A stretch of 64,000 bases of DNA from Shimia_B sp039815465. Lineage in GTDB: Bacteria > Pseudomonadota > Alphaproteobacteria > Rhodobacterales > Rhodobacteraceae. The position numbers and the translations under genes were made by a program. The notes below the pieces were generated by a model that did not search any database, had not been told where the DNA came from, and saw only the letters and a program-made list of their open reading frames with translations. The stretch covers positions 59,366 to 123,365 of the forward strand of contig JBCBZG010000009.1 in the NCBI GenBank assembly GCA_039815465.1, given 5' to 3'. Below, piece by piece: positions 27,079-35,553 of the stretch (positions are counted from its first letter, which is position 1; each line of letters opens with the position of its first letter).

Positions 27079-28206
27079 TTAGTCGTCCGCGGTCGCCTCT
27101 GCCCGGCTCTTACCCGCAACATCCATGGCAAGCGTGGCCGCCATGAACCCGTCGAGATCGCCGTCGAGCACGCCCTTGGTGTCGGACGTCTCGTGAGCCG
27201 TGCGCAGGTCTTTGACCATTTGGTAGGGCTGCAAAACATAGGACCGGATCTGGTTGCCCCAGCCTGCGTCGCCCTTGGCTTCATGCGCCTCGTTGATGGC
27301 GGCGTTCCGGCGGTCGAGCTCCAATTGATAGAGCCGTGATTTCAGCGCCTTCATGGCGATATCACGGTTCTGGTGCTGCGATTTCTCCGAACTCGTCACG
27401 ACGATGCCGGTGGGGTTGTGGGTGATACGCACAGCCGAGTCCGTGGTGTTCACGTGCTGCCCACCCGCGCCCGATGACCGGTAGGTGTCGATGCGAATGT
27501 CTGCCGGATTGACCTCGATATCGATGTCATCGTCGACCACCGGGTAGACCCAAACAGAACTGAACGACGTGTGCCGCTTCGCCGCTGAATCAAACGGGGA
27601 GATGCGTACAAGCCGGTGAACGCCCGATTCCGATTTCAGCCAACCGTAAGCATTGGGCCCGCTGATCTTGTAGGCCGCGCTTTTGATGCCCGCCTCTTCC
27701 CCGGCGGTCTCGGATTGAAGCTCGACCTTGTAGCCCTTTTTCTCCGCCCAGCGGACATACATCCGCGCGAGCATATTGGCCCAGTCGCAGCTTTCGGTGC
27801 CCCCGGCGCCGGAGTTGATCTCGAGGAAGGTATCATTGCCGTCCGCCTCCCCATCGAGTAGCGCTTCGAGCTCCTTCTCCGCGGCTTTCGCGGCTAAGGC
27901 GCGCAGCGCGTCTTCGGCTTCTGCCACGACCTCCGCGTCGTCTTCCATTTCGCCGAGCTCGATGAGCTCCTGGTTGTCAGACAGCTCCGTCTTGATGCTC
28001 TCATAGGTGCTTAGCTTGTCTTGCAAAGCCTGCCGGTCGCGCATCAGCTTTTGCGCGCGCGCCTGATCGTCCCACAGGTTTGGGTCCTCGATCATGGCGT
28101 TGAACTCTTCCATGCGGTGCGGCGCGGTCTCGATATCCATGCGCTGCCCGAGCAGTGCCAGGGATTTTTCGATCGCCTCAGCAATGGATTGAATTTCTGC
28201 GCGCAT
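27079..28206 (-). CDS. prfB: Peptide chain release factor 2
   Basis: A 375-residue class I release factor. It has the GGQ peptidyl-hydrolysis motif (SSGAGGQHVNTTDSAVR) and the SPF stop-codon tripeptide (RISPFDSAAKRHTSF) that marks RF2, which reads UGA and UAA. Unlike E. coli prfB, the reading frame is continuous with no programmed frameshift near codon 25. The ATG at 28206 has GGAGG five bases upstream; a GTG three bases earlier is less likely. It is followed in the same direction by a promoter region for binding protein 2 and preceded by the PBP1A gene. Confidence 0.95.
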   Translation of the reverse strand: MRAEIQSIAEAIEKSLALLGQRMDIETAPHRMEEFNAMIEDPNLWDDQARAQKLMRDRQALQDKLSTYESIKTELSDNQELIELGEMEDDAEVVAEAEDALRALAAKAAEKELEALLDGEADGNDTFLEINSGAGGTESCDWANMLARMYVRWAEKKGYKVELQSETAGEEAGIKSAAYKISGPNAYGWLKSESGVHRLVRISPFDSAAKRHTSFSSVWVYPVVDDDIDIEVNPADIRIDTYRSSGAGGQHVNTTDSAVRITHNPTGIVVTSSEKSQHQNRDIAMKALKSRLYQLELDRRNAAINEAHEAKGDAGWGNQIRSYVLQPYQMVKDLRTAHETSDTKGVLDGDLDGFMAATLAMDVAGKSRAEATADD

Positions 28207-28280
28207 CACACCCTCCGGTTCGGAGTGCCAGAGATAGGCAAGCCGCTCAGATCAGTAAAGCCCAGCCGTCAGGAAAGCCT

Positions 28281-28314
28281 GCCCGTCAATACAACCCGCC
28301 CGTCAGTACAACCC
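28281..28314. repeat. 17-bp tandem duplication at the PBP1A gene end
   Basis: GCCCGTCAATACAACCC (28281-28297) and GCCCGTCAGTACAACCC (28298-28314) are adjacent and differ at one base. The second copy contains the stop codon of the PBP1A gene, so the first is a duplicated, now untranslated, copy of the gene's last codons. Confidence 0.6.
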
Positions 28315-30912
28315 ACCGGAGCCGAGCGCCCCCACTGAGGCCTTATTGCCCACAGTGGCCTGCGTTCCATCCGATTTCTGGATCGTGCGCACCGCCTCTT
28401 CTTCTGTCTGGCTAAAGAGCGGGATGTCCGACGACATGGCAAAGCCCCCGTCAAAGGCCAGGCCAAAGACAGGCTCCTCGCCCTCGCGGAAATACTCGGC
28501 CACGACGTTCTCGCCAAAGGCGCCTTCGCCCAGGCGCGCGCCGGTGAAGCGGTCGATGTTGATGAACAGCCCGCCCTCAGGCACTTCAAACGGGCCGCCG
28601 CCGTATTTCTCGATGGCTGTTTCCATGAACTGGTTAAACACCGGGCCGCACATGGACCCGCCACCGGACCCCGGGCCGAGCGGCGTTGGGTCGTCGTAGC
28701 CGATGTAGCAGCCCGCCACGATGTTGGACGTGAAGCCTACGAACCAGACATCCTTGGCGTCGTTGGTCGTGCCCGTTTTGCCAGCCACCGGCACGTCAAG
28801 GTTCACCGTCCGCGCGGCTGTCCCGCGGTCCACCACACCTTCCATCATGGAGGTGAGCTGATACGCGGTGATCGCATCCATGACGCGTTCCCGGTTCGAC
28901 GCGATCATGGGCGCAGACCCTTCGGCCAAGCTTTGCACATCGCAGTTCAGACAGGTGCGCCGATCATGGCGGTATTCGGTGCGCCCGTAGCGGTCCTGCA
29001 CGCGGTCAACGAGTGTGGGCTCCACCCGCTCACCGCCGTTGGCAAACATCGCGTAGGCTGCGACCATTTTGTAAAGTGTCGTCTCCTCAGACCCGAGCGA
29101 CGCAGCGAGCACCTGGCCCATCTCGTCATAGACCCCGAAATCCTCTGCATAGCTGGCGACGGTGTCCATCCCGATTTCTTGTGCGAGACGGATGGTCATC
29201 AGGTTCCGCGACAGTTCCACCCCCGTGCGCACAGGCGTCGGGCCGTAGAATTTGTCCGACGCGTTTTTTGGCCGCCAGAGCCCCTGGGGCGTGTCAATCT
29301 CGATAGGCGCGTCGATGACGATGGTCGCGGGCGTGTAGCCACTATCGAGCGCTGCGGCATAGACAAAGGGTTTGAAGCTCGACCCCGGCTGGCGCAGCGC
29401 CTGGGTGGCGCGGTTGAACACCGAGTGCTGATAGGAAAAGCCGCCCTGCATGGCGAGGACGCGGCCCGTGTTGACGTCCATCGCAACGAACGCGCCCTGG
29501 ACCTCCGGCACTTGGCGCAGCGACCAGCGCTGGAAGGTGCCGTCATCATTCAAAAGCTGCCGCACATGGACGACATCGCCGACCTCTAGCAGGTCAGACG
29601 GGCCGCGGGCCTGCCGCCCCAAGCTTTCGTCTTCGTTAAGCTTTCGCGCCCAGGTCACGTCCTCGGCCGGTATCGTGTGACCCCCGGGCACCTCTGCGAC
29701 ATCCTCGATCCCGATGCGCGCCTGAGAGCTATCCACGCTCAGCACCACTGCCGGATACCACTTGCGCGCGCTCACGACGTCACGCGGGATTTCCACGTCG
29801 CGCAGCGCTGCACGCCACGCGTCCTCGTCACCGAGCACATCGGGTGGCACCTGTTGACCCGTGCCGCGCCACACGCCCTGCTTGCGGTCATAGGCCTCCA
29901 GCCCCTCGCGCAGCGCGTTGGAGGCAGAGGCCTGCATCTCCGGATCAATCGTCGCGCGCACGCTGTAGCCACCGGAGAAAAACTCCGCCCCGCCCAGCTC
30001 GCGGCTCAGCTGCCTGCGGATTTCGTCGGTGAAATAATCGCGCGGCGGCAGCGAGGCGCGGAAGCTCGCATAGTCGCCTGATTGGACGGTGCGGAGCGGC
30101 TTGGCCTTCGCGGTCTCGTAGGTGTCTTCTGAGATGTAGCCGTTCTCCTTCATCTCGCGCAGCACAAAGTCGCGCCGCGCCTCAGCCCGCTCGCGTTGAC
30201 GCACAGGGTGATACTGCGACGGCGCCTTTGGCATCGCGGCAAGATAGGCGGCCTCTTCTGGCAAGAGCTCGGAAAGCGGTTTGTTAAAATAGGTCTGCGC
30301 CGCGGCGGCCACCCCGTAGGAGTTCTGGCCGAGGAAAATCTCGTTGAGATAGAGCTCTAAGATTTGGTCCTTGCTCAACGTCTGCTCGATGCGCGTGGCG
30401 AGGATGATCTCTTTGATCTTACGCTCTGCCGACACGGTGCCATCGAGCAAGAAGTTCTTCATGACCTGCTGCGTGATCGTCGATGCGCCGCGAAGGTCGC
30501 GGCCCCGGCTGACGATGGCATCGCGCAGCGCTGCGGCCATCCCGCGCGGGTCGTAGCCCGCGTGTTCGTAGAAATTCTTGTCTTCCGCGGAAATGAACGC
30601 CGCTTTGACCATAGCGGGGATTTCCTCTGCCCCCGCAAAGAGCCGCCGTTCAGACGCGAATTCGTCGATGATGCGCCCCTCGCCCGAATAGATCCGGCTG
30701 ATTGTCTTGGGCGCGTAGCTGGCGAGGTCCACATAGGACGGCAGATCGCGCCCATACATAAAAAAGATACCGCCGAGGCCGAGCGCGGCCATGAACACAC
30801 CCAGCGTGATCATGCTGAACACACCGCCAAAGATCGACCCGACAAGCCGCACGAGCCCGCCCACCGCAGCAAGCAACCCGTCAATACCCGCGTTCAACGT
30901 CAGGCGCTTCAT
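28303..30912 (-). CDS. mrcA: Penicillin-binding protein 1A (bifunctional)
   Basis: An 869-residue class A PBP that polymerises and cross-links peptidoglycan. After a short cytosolic lead comes one membrane segment (about residues 30-50), then the glycosyltransferase domain with the catalytic Glu in SAEDKNFYEHAGYDPRG and the STITQQVMKNFLL block. An OB-like insert typical of PBP1A follows (VPGGHTIPAEDVTWARK), then the transpeptidase domain with SxxK (SSFK), SRN, and KTGTTNDAKD. The ATG at 30912 is chosen because GGAG is well spaced before it, rather than the Met at 30927. It lies downstream of amiC in the same direction, 94 bases away, in a cell-wall gene neighbourhood. Confidence 0.93.
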   Translation of the reverse strand: MKRLTLNAGIDGLLAAVGGLVRLVGSIFGGVFSMITLGVFMAALGLGGIFFMYGRDLPSYVDLASYAPKTISRIYSGEGRIIDEFASERRLFAGAEEIPAMVKAAFISAEDKNFYEHAGYDPRGMAAALRDAIVSRGRDLRGASTITQQVMKNFLLDGTVSAERKIKEIILATRIEQTLSKDQILELYLNEIFLGQNSYGVAAAAQTYFNKPLSELLPEEAAYLAAMPKAPSQYHPVRQRERAEARRDFVLREMKENGYISEDTYETAKAKPLRTVQSGDYASFRASLPPRDYFTDEIRRQLSRELGGAEFFSGGYSVRATIDPEMQASASNALREGLEAYDRKQGVWRGTGQQVPPDVLGDEDAWRAALRDVEIPRDVVSARKWYPAVVLSVDSSQARIGIEDVAEVPGGHTIPAEDVTWARKLNEDESLGRQARGPSDLLEVGDVVHVRQLLNDDGTFQRWSLRQVPEVQGAFVAMDVNTGRVLAMQGGFSYQHSVFNRATQALRQPGSSFKPFVYAAALDSGYTPATIVIDAPIEIDTPQGLWRPKNASDKFYGPTPVRTGVELSRNLMTIRLAQEIGMDTVASYAEDFGVYDEMGQVLAASLGSEETTLYKMVAAYAMFANGGERVEPTLVDRVQDRYGRTEYRHDRRTCLNCDVQSLAEGSAPMIASNRERVMDAITAYQLTSMMEGVVDRGTAARTVNLDVPVAGKTGTTNDAKDVWFVGFTSNIVAGCYIGYDDPTPLGPGSGGGSMCGPVFNQFMETAIEKYGGGPFEVPEGGLFINIDRFTGARLGEGAFGENVVAEYFREGEEPVFGLAFDGGFAMSSDIPLFSQTEEEAVRTIQKSDGTQATVGNKASVGALGSGGLY

Positions 30913-31006
30913 CTCACGCTCCACCATATACTCATGCCCTGTGACTGCCAGATATAGGGCGCAGGTTCAAATCACGACAAGGTTCATAACAGGGTTCGCC
31001 CGCGCG

Positions 31007-32209
31007 TCATTGGCGAAGAAGCGCTCGGTCGGCGCGGTCGGCCTCCACCCAGGCGTCAAGCCCGCGCACGAGGCCCGAAATGATACGCCCGCGGCGCTCG
31101 GGCGATTGAAGTTCGATCCGGTCCCGTTGGGAGGACAAAAAACCAACTTCGATCAGCACCGATGGCACGTCTGCCGATCGCAAAACCGCAAAATCCGCGG
31201 CCCGCTGCGGGTTGGAATTCAACCGCGCCCCCTGGTCTTGCAACGCGTCCAATATCGTCACCGCGAGCCGTTCGGACCGGGGCGCCGTGTCCGCGCGCGC
31301 CAGGTCAAGGAGCACGCGCGCGATCTCATCCTCTTGCCCGCCCAGGTTCACGCCCCCGATGATCCGGCCCCGATTGTGCCGTTCTGCCAAAAGCGCAGAG
31401 GCCGCGTCCGTCGCCTCATCGGCCAGGGAATAGGCGGTGGCGCCCTCCGCATAGCCATCGTTTTCATCGAGCGCATCAGCGTGGAGCGAGATGAACACAT
31501 CCGCACGAAGCTCCCGCGCGAGCGCGGCGCGTGCCTCCAGGCTCACAAAGACATCTGCGTCGCGCGTCATATGCACCTCAAAGCCGCCCGCGCGCCGCAG
31601 CCCTTCGCGCAGTTCGCGCGCCATGAGCAGTGTCAGGTCGCTTTCACGCACCCCGCCCCGCTCCGCGCCAGGGTCAACGCCGCCGTGCCCCGGGTCGATG
31701 ACCACAACGGCATCCCCAGTGCGCGGCGCCGCTTGGGTCTGCCCGCGCAGGAGCGCCGCAGAAGTATCAGGCATGCCCGACGCTGCCGCAAACTCAGCCT
31801 CCGACACCCGGGCGAGCGCCACCATGAGTGTCGCGCGATCCTCGCCGAGCGATATCGCCGTCTGTTTAATCGCAAAGGGCCCATCGAGCCCGAGGACGAG
31901 CCCCGACCACCCCGGCGCCAGCGTGCCCACTTGCATCGTGCCGACACGGTCCTGGGCAAACTGGCTTGGATCGAACCCCGCCCAGTTCACCTCGCTCAGT
32001 TCCAACACCAGTTGCGGCGGATCGGTCAGCGTGTAGGCGCGGTAGGGCACACCCTGGCTAAGGCTCAGCCTCAGCTCCACCGCGTTGCGGGACGCCTCAA
32101 GCCGCGTTTCATCGGGAAGTGCGCGGGCGAGCCCCGACAGGTCCTGCGCCGCAACGCTGGGCCCAAGCACGGCCCATGCCGTCAATAAAACTGCTCGTAC
32201 TGCTCGCAT
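31007..32209 (-). CDS. amiC: N-acetylmuramoyl-L-alanine amidase (AmiC type)
   Basis: A 400-residue periplasmic amidase that cuts the bond between N-acetylmuramate and the stem peptide during cell separation. Signal peptide about 23 residues (VLGPSVAAQ). An AMIN-type beta domain covers about residues 30-140, then Amidase_3 with zinc ligands in VVIDPGHGGVDPGA (His), RESDLTLLMARELR (Glu) and VFISLHADA (His), and the catalytic Glu in VLIEVGFLS near the end. The Met at 32209 begins the signal peptide; the open frame to 32287 overlaps the neighbouring aminotransferase gene. Next to the PBP1A gene. Confidence 0.9.
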   Translation of the reverse strand: MRAVRAVLLTAWAVLGPSVAAQDLSGLARALPDETRLEASRNAVELRLSLSQGVPYRAYTLTDPPQLVLELSEVNWAGFDPSQFAQDRVGTMQVGTLAPGWSGLVLGLDGPFAIKQTAISLGEDRATLMVALARVSEAEFAAASGMPDTSAALLRGQTQAAPRTGDAVVVIDPGHGGVDPGAERGGVRESDLTLLMARELREGLRRAGGFEVHMTRDADVFVSLEARAALARELRADVFISLHADALDENDGYAEGATAYSLADEATDAASALLAERHNRGRIIGGVNLGGQEDEIARVLLDLARADTAPRSERLAVTILDALQDQGARLNSNPQRAADFAVLRSADVPSVLIEVGFLSSQRDRIELQSPERRGRIISGLVRGLDAWVEADRADRALLRQ

Positions 32210-32261
32210 GGCTCTTTCGCCTCTTTCGGGCAGCCTAGCAAAGCGCGCGCGCTGGCGCCAC

Positions 32262-33410
32262 TCACCTCGCGGCGCGGCGGTCGGCAAAATAGGCGCTCAA
32301 CCGCTTGAGCCCCTCGGCCATGTCCTCCGTCGACCGCGCGTAGCTAAGCCTGAGCGTTTCATGCCCCCGGACCTCATCGAAGTCGAGCCCTGGCGTCACC
32401 GCGACACCCGCGTGCTCTAGGATGTCAGTGGCGAGCGCCGTGCTGTCCTGCGTGAACTCCGACACATCTAAGTACAGGTAAAACGCGCCATCGGCGGGAG
32501 AGATTACGTTGATCCCAGCTGTGGCGAACCCATCCAGCAGAAGCGCCCGGTTGACGCGGTAGGTGGCGAGATGCCCGTCAAGCTCCTCCCGCCCCTGTAG
32601 TGCGCCAAGCGCCGCGACTTGGCTGGCGTGGGGTGGGCAGATGAACATGTTTTGCGCGATGCGTTCGACAATACGCACATGGTCCTCTGGGACGACCATC
32701 CAGCCGACGCGCCACCCGGTCATGGAGAAATATTTGGAAAAGGAGTTCACAACATAGACGTCATCGGTGACCTCTAACGCGCTCACGCAGCGCCCGTCGT
32801 AGGAGATACCGTGGTAAATCTCGTCCGAGATAAAGGCGCAGTTTGCGCTCGTGCAGGCCGCTGCCAAGGCCGCAAGCTCGTCCTTTGATAGCATGGTCCC
32901 GGTCGGGTTGGCGGGCGAGGCCGCGATAAGGCCGTTGAGCCCTGCGACATCGCTTGGTTGCGGCTGAAACCCATGTTCGGCCTGACCAGGGATGCTAACG
33001 GGATTAAGGCTCATCGCGCTAAGGATCTTGCGGTAGCTTGGGTAGCCTGGCGCCGCGAGCCCCACACGCGCGCCTGCATCAAAGAGCGCGGTAAAGGCCA
33101 AAAGAAACGCGCCGGAGGCTCCCGCCGTCACGACGATGCGCCCAGGGTCGATATCGAGCCCGTACCAATCCGCATAGAGCCCCGCGATCCCCGCGCGGAG
33201 TTCTGGCAGGCCGAGCGCGACCGTGTAGCCCAACGGGCCCGCATCCATCGCCTGTGCCAAAGCCCGGCGCGCGGTTTCAGGTGCGGGCGTTGAGGGTTGG
33301 CCCACCTCCATATGGATGATGTGGCGATTTTCCGCCTCTGCCTGGCGCGCAGCCTCCATCACGTCCATCACGATGAAGGGATCGATGGCGCTGCGGGTTG
33401 AGCTTTGCAC
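32262..33410 (-). CDS. Class I/II PLP aminotransferase
   Basis: A 382-residue fold-type I aminotransferase of the aspartate/aromatic family. The PLP lysine is in NSFSKYFSMTGWRVGW, the pyridine-binding Asp in FISDEIYHGISYD, and the substrate-carboxylate Arg in the C-terminal RLSYARS. Likely a broad amino-acid aminotransferase; the substrate cannot be assigned from motifs, and neighbours (amiC, M48 protease) give no clue. Its stop lies 52 bases before amiC's start in the same direction. It is divergent from the M48 protease gene with 78 bases between. Confidence 0.85.
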   Translation of the reverse strand: MQSSTRSAIDPFIVMDVMEAARQAEAENRHIIHMEVGQPSTPAPETARRALAQAMDAGPLGYTVALGLPELRAGIAGLYADWYGLDIDPGRIVVTAGASGAFLLAFTALFDAGARVGLAAPGYPSYRKILSAMSLNPVSIPGQAEHGFQPQPSDVAGLNGLIAASPANPTGTMLSKDELAALAAACTSANCAFISDEIYHGISYDGRCVSALEVTDDVYVVNSFSKYFSMTGWRVGWMVVPEDHVRIVERIAQNMFICPPHASQVAALGALQGREELDGHLATYRVNRALLLDGFATAGINVISPADGAFYLYLDVSEFTQDSTALATDILEHAGVAVTPGLDFDEVRGHETLRLSYARSTEDMAEGLKRLSAYFADRRAAR

Positions 33411-33488
33411 GGGCTTTCTCCTATGGTCTGCGGGCAGCGCACGTCGTGTCCTGCCCGCCCCGTTAGTCCCACCGCGAAAGGCCTGTCA

Positions 33489-34808
33489 ATGGCGCGCGCC
33501 CTGCCCCGCTTCCTGCTCGCCTTTGGGCTCATTTGGAGCGCTGTGTCCGCTCAGGCCGTTGGGCTACTGCGTGACGCGGGCATGGAACGCGCCCTGCGTG
33601 AGCTGTCGCGCCCGGTGCTGCTTGCAGCGGGCATGTCGCCAGCCTCCACCCGGATTCTTGTGGTCAACGACGACAGCCTCAACGCCTTTGTCATCGATGG
33701 GCGCGCCATCTTTATCCACGCGGGGCTTTTGATGCGGATGGAAAGCGCTGAACAGTTCCAGGCGGTGATCGCCCACGAAGCTGCGCATATCGCCAACGGT
33801 CACTTGTCGCGCCGGTTGGCCAATATGCGTGCATCAAACCGCAATGCCGCGTTTGGCCTGGCACTCGCCATCGCAGCGGCGGCAGCGGGCGCGGATGGCC
33901 AAGCTGTGGCAGGGGTCGCGGCAGGTTCCGCAGGCTCCGCACAGCGCACGTTTTTCGCCCATACCCGTGCGGAGGAAGCCGCTGCCGACCAATCGAGCGT
34001 CCGTTACCTGCGAGAGGCAGGCATAGACCCGGTGGGCGCGCTCGAAATCATGGACCTCTTTCGCGGGCAGGAAGCGCTGAGCGCGGGCCGCCAGGACCCC
34101 TACATGCGCACCCACCCGCTCACCGCCGACCGTTACCGCGCGCTCCAGGCACTCGTGGGCGCAAACCGGCAGCCATCGCGAGATGCGCAGGCAAACTACT
34201 GGTTCGCGCGCGCGAAGGGCGTGCTCACCGCGTTTCGACGGGCGCCAAGTTGGACCCTGCGCCGCGCCACAGGCACGAGCGATGTTGACGTGATGCGTCG
34301 CGCAGTGGCCTACCACCGGGACCTCGACCGCGACCGGGCCATCGACACCGCAGCGCAGCTCGTCCGTATGCGGCCAAACGATCCGTATTACCGGGACCTG
34401 CAAGGGCAGATCTTGCTGGAAAACCGTCAAGTGGCGGAGGCCGTGCGCGCCTATGGCCGCGCGGTGGAGCTTGCGCCCAATGATGCGCTGATCCTCGGCG
34501 CGCTCGGGCGGGCGCTATTGGCGCAAAACACCGCCTCGTCCAACGCTCGGGCGCTTGAAGTGCTCGAACGCGCACGGGGTCGGGACGGGCAAGATGTGCG
34601 CATCCTGCGCGACCTTGGTCTGGCCCACTCACGGGCGGGCAATGACGGCATGGCTGCGCTTGCAGGGGCCGAGCGTCTGGCGCTACGTGGGCGCATCGCC
34701 GATGCTGCCGTGCTGGCCAAACGCGCGCGCGGTCTTCTTCCCAACGGCAGCGCTGGCTGGCAGCGCGCCCAAGACATTATTCGAACAGCGGAGCTCGCCT
34801 CACGATGA
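33489..34808 (+). CDS. M48 family zinc metalloprotease with TPR-like C-terminus (BepA-like)
   Basis: A 439-residue secreted protease. Signal peptide of about 22 residues (LIWSAVSAQA), then the M48 catalytic domain with the zinc motif HEAAH (AVIAHEAAHIANGH) and a second-ligand helix around RAEEAAADQSSVRYL, then a helical C-terminal half with TPR-like repeats (NDPYYRDLQGQILLENRQ, PNDALILGALGRALLAQ). This architecture matches BepA/YfgC, an outer-membrane-protein quality-control protease in the periplasm. The ATG at 33489 begins the signal peptide. Its stop overlaps the start of the DsbA-like gene (ATGA), linking it to a periplasmic thiol oxidoreductase. Confidence 0.87.
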   Translation: MARALPRFLLAFGLIWSAVSAQAVGLLRDAGMERALRELSRPVLLAAGMSPASTRILVVNDDSLNAFVIDGRAIFIHAGLLMRMESAEQFQAVIAHEAAHIANGHLSRRLANMRASNRNAAFGLALAIAAAAAGADGQAVAGVAAGSAGSAQRTFFAHTRAEEAAADQSSVRYLREAGIDPVGALEIMDLFRGQEALSAGRQDPYMRTHPLTADRYRALQALVGANRQPSRDAQANYWFARAKGVLTAFRRAPSWTLRRATGTSDVDVMRRAVAYHRDLDRDRAIDTAAQLVRMRPNDPYYRDLQGQILLENRQVAEAVRAYGRAVELAPNDALILGALGRALLAQNTASSNARALEVLERARGRDGQDVRILRDLGLAHSRAGNDGMAALAGAERLALRGRIADAAVLAKRARGLLPNGSAGWQRAQDIIRTAELASR

Positions 34809-35551
34809 TCAAATCCTTTCTCACAACAACGGCAGCCGTCGCCCTGCTCGCAAGCTCCGCCGCGGCCTTTGACCTGAGCGCGCTCGACGACGACGAACGC
34901 CGTGCCTTTCGGGCAGAAGTGCGCGCCTACCTGCTCGAAAACCCCGAAGTGTTGATGGAAGCGATCCGCGTCCTCGAAACCCGCCAAGCCATGTCAGAGG
35001 CCGAACAAGACGCCGCCCTCATCGCAGCAAACACTGCCGCGCTGACCGATGACGGCTACTCCTGGGTTGGCGGCAACCCCGACGGCGATGTGACGATCGT
35101 GGAGTTTCTCGACTATCGCTGCGGCTTTTGCCGCCGCGCCTTTCCCGTCATCGAAGAACTCGTCACCGCCGACAGCAACATCCGCCTCATCGTCAAGGAA
35201 TTCCCAATCCTCGGGCCGCAGTCTGAACTCGCCTCCCGCTTTGCGATTGCCGTCAAGATGACGGAGGGCGACGCCGCCTACAAAGCCGTACATGACGCGC
35301 TGATGACCTTTCGCGGGCAAATCAGCGAAGACAGCCTCGCCCGGCTCGCCCGCGATCAAGGGCTGGATGAGGGCGCGGTGATGGCCGCTATGGCCTTGCC
35401 AGAGGTGGATGAGATCATCGCCACAAACCGTCGCCTTGGGCAATCCATGAACATCACGGGCACACCGTCCTTCGTGGTGGGTTCGCAGGTGCTGCGGGGG
35501 TTCCTCCCGCTTGAGGGCATGGAACAAGTCGTCGCGGAGGAACGCGGTTAG
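34805..35551 (+). CDS. DsbA-family thiol oxidoreductase
   Basis: A 248-residue periplasmic thioredoxin-fold protein. Signal peptide of about 22 residues (ALLASSAAA), a helical N-terminal extension, then the active site YRCGFCRR (CxxC as CGFC) near residue 105 and the cis-proline loop ITGTPSFVVG near 220. It belongs to the Com1/ScsC-like subgroup of DsbA proteins, which may act as isomerases or copper-related reductants. Start overlaps the M48 protease stop by four bases, so both are likely made together for envelope protein quality control. Confidence 0.88.
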   Translation: MIKSFLTTTAAVALLASSAAAFDLSALDDDERRAFRAEVRAYLLENPEVLMEAIRVLETRQAMSEAEQDAALIAANTAALTDDGYSWVGGNPDGDVTIVEFLDYRCGFCRRAFPVIEELVTADSNIRLIVKEFPILGPQSELASRFAIAVKMTEGDAAYKAVHDALMTFRGQISEDSLARLARDQGLDEGAVMAAMALPEVDEIIATNRRLGQSMNITGTPSFVVGSQVLRGFLPLEGMEQVVAEERG

Positions 35552-35553
35552 CG

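Noticed and set aside
27079..28206. Programmed frameshift in prfB
   Set aside because: The reading frame is continuous from the ATG with no in-frame TGA near codon 25.
30791..32188. 465-codon plus-strand frame opposite amiC
   Set aside because: Shadow frame; the minus strand carries complete amidase motifs.
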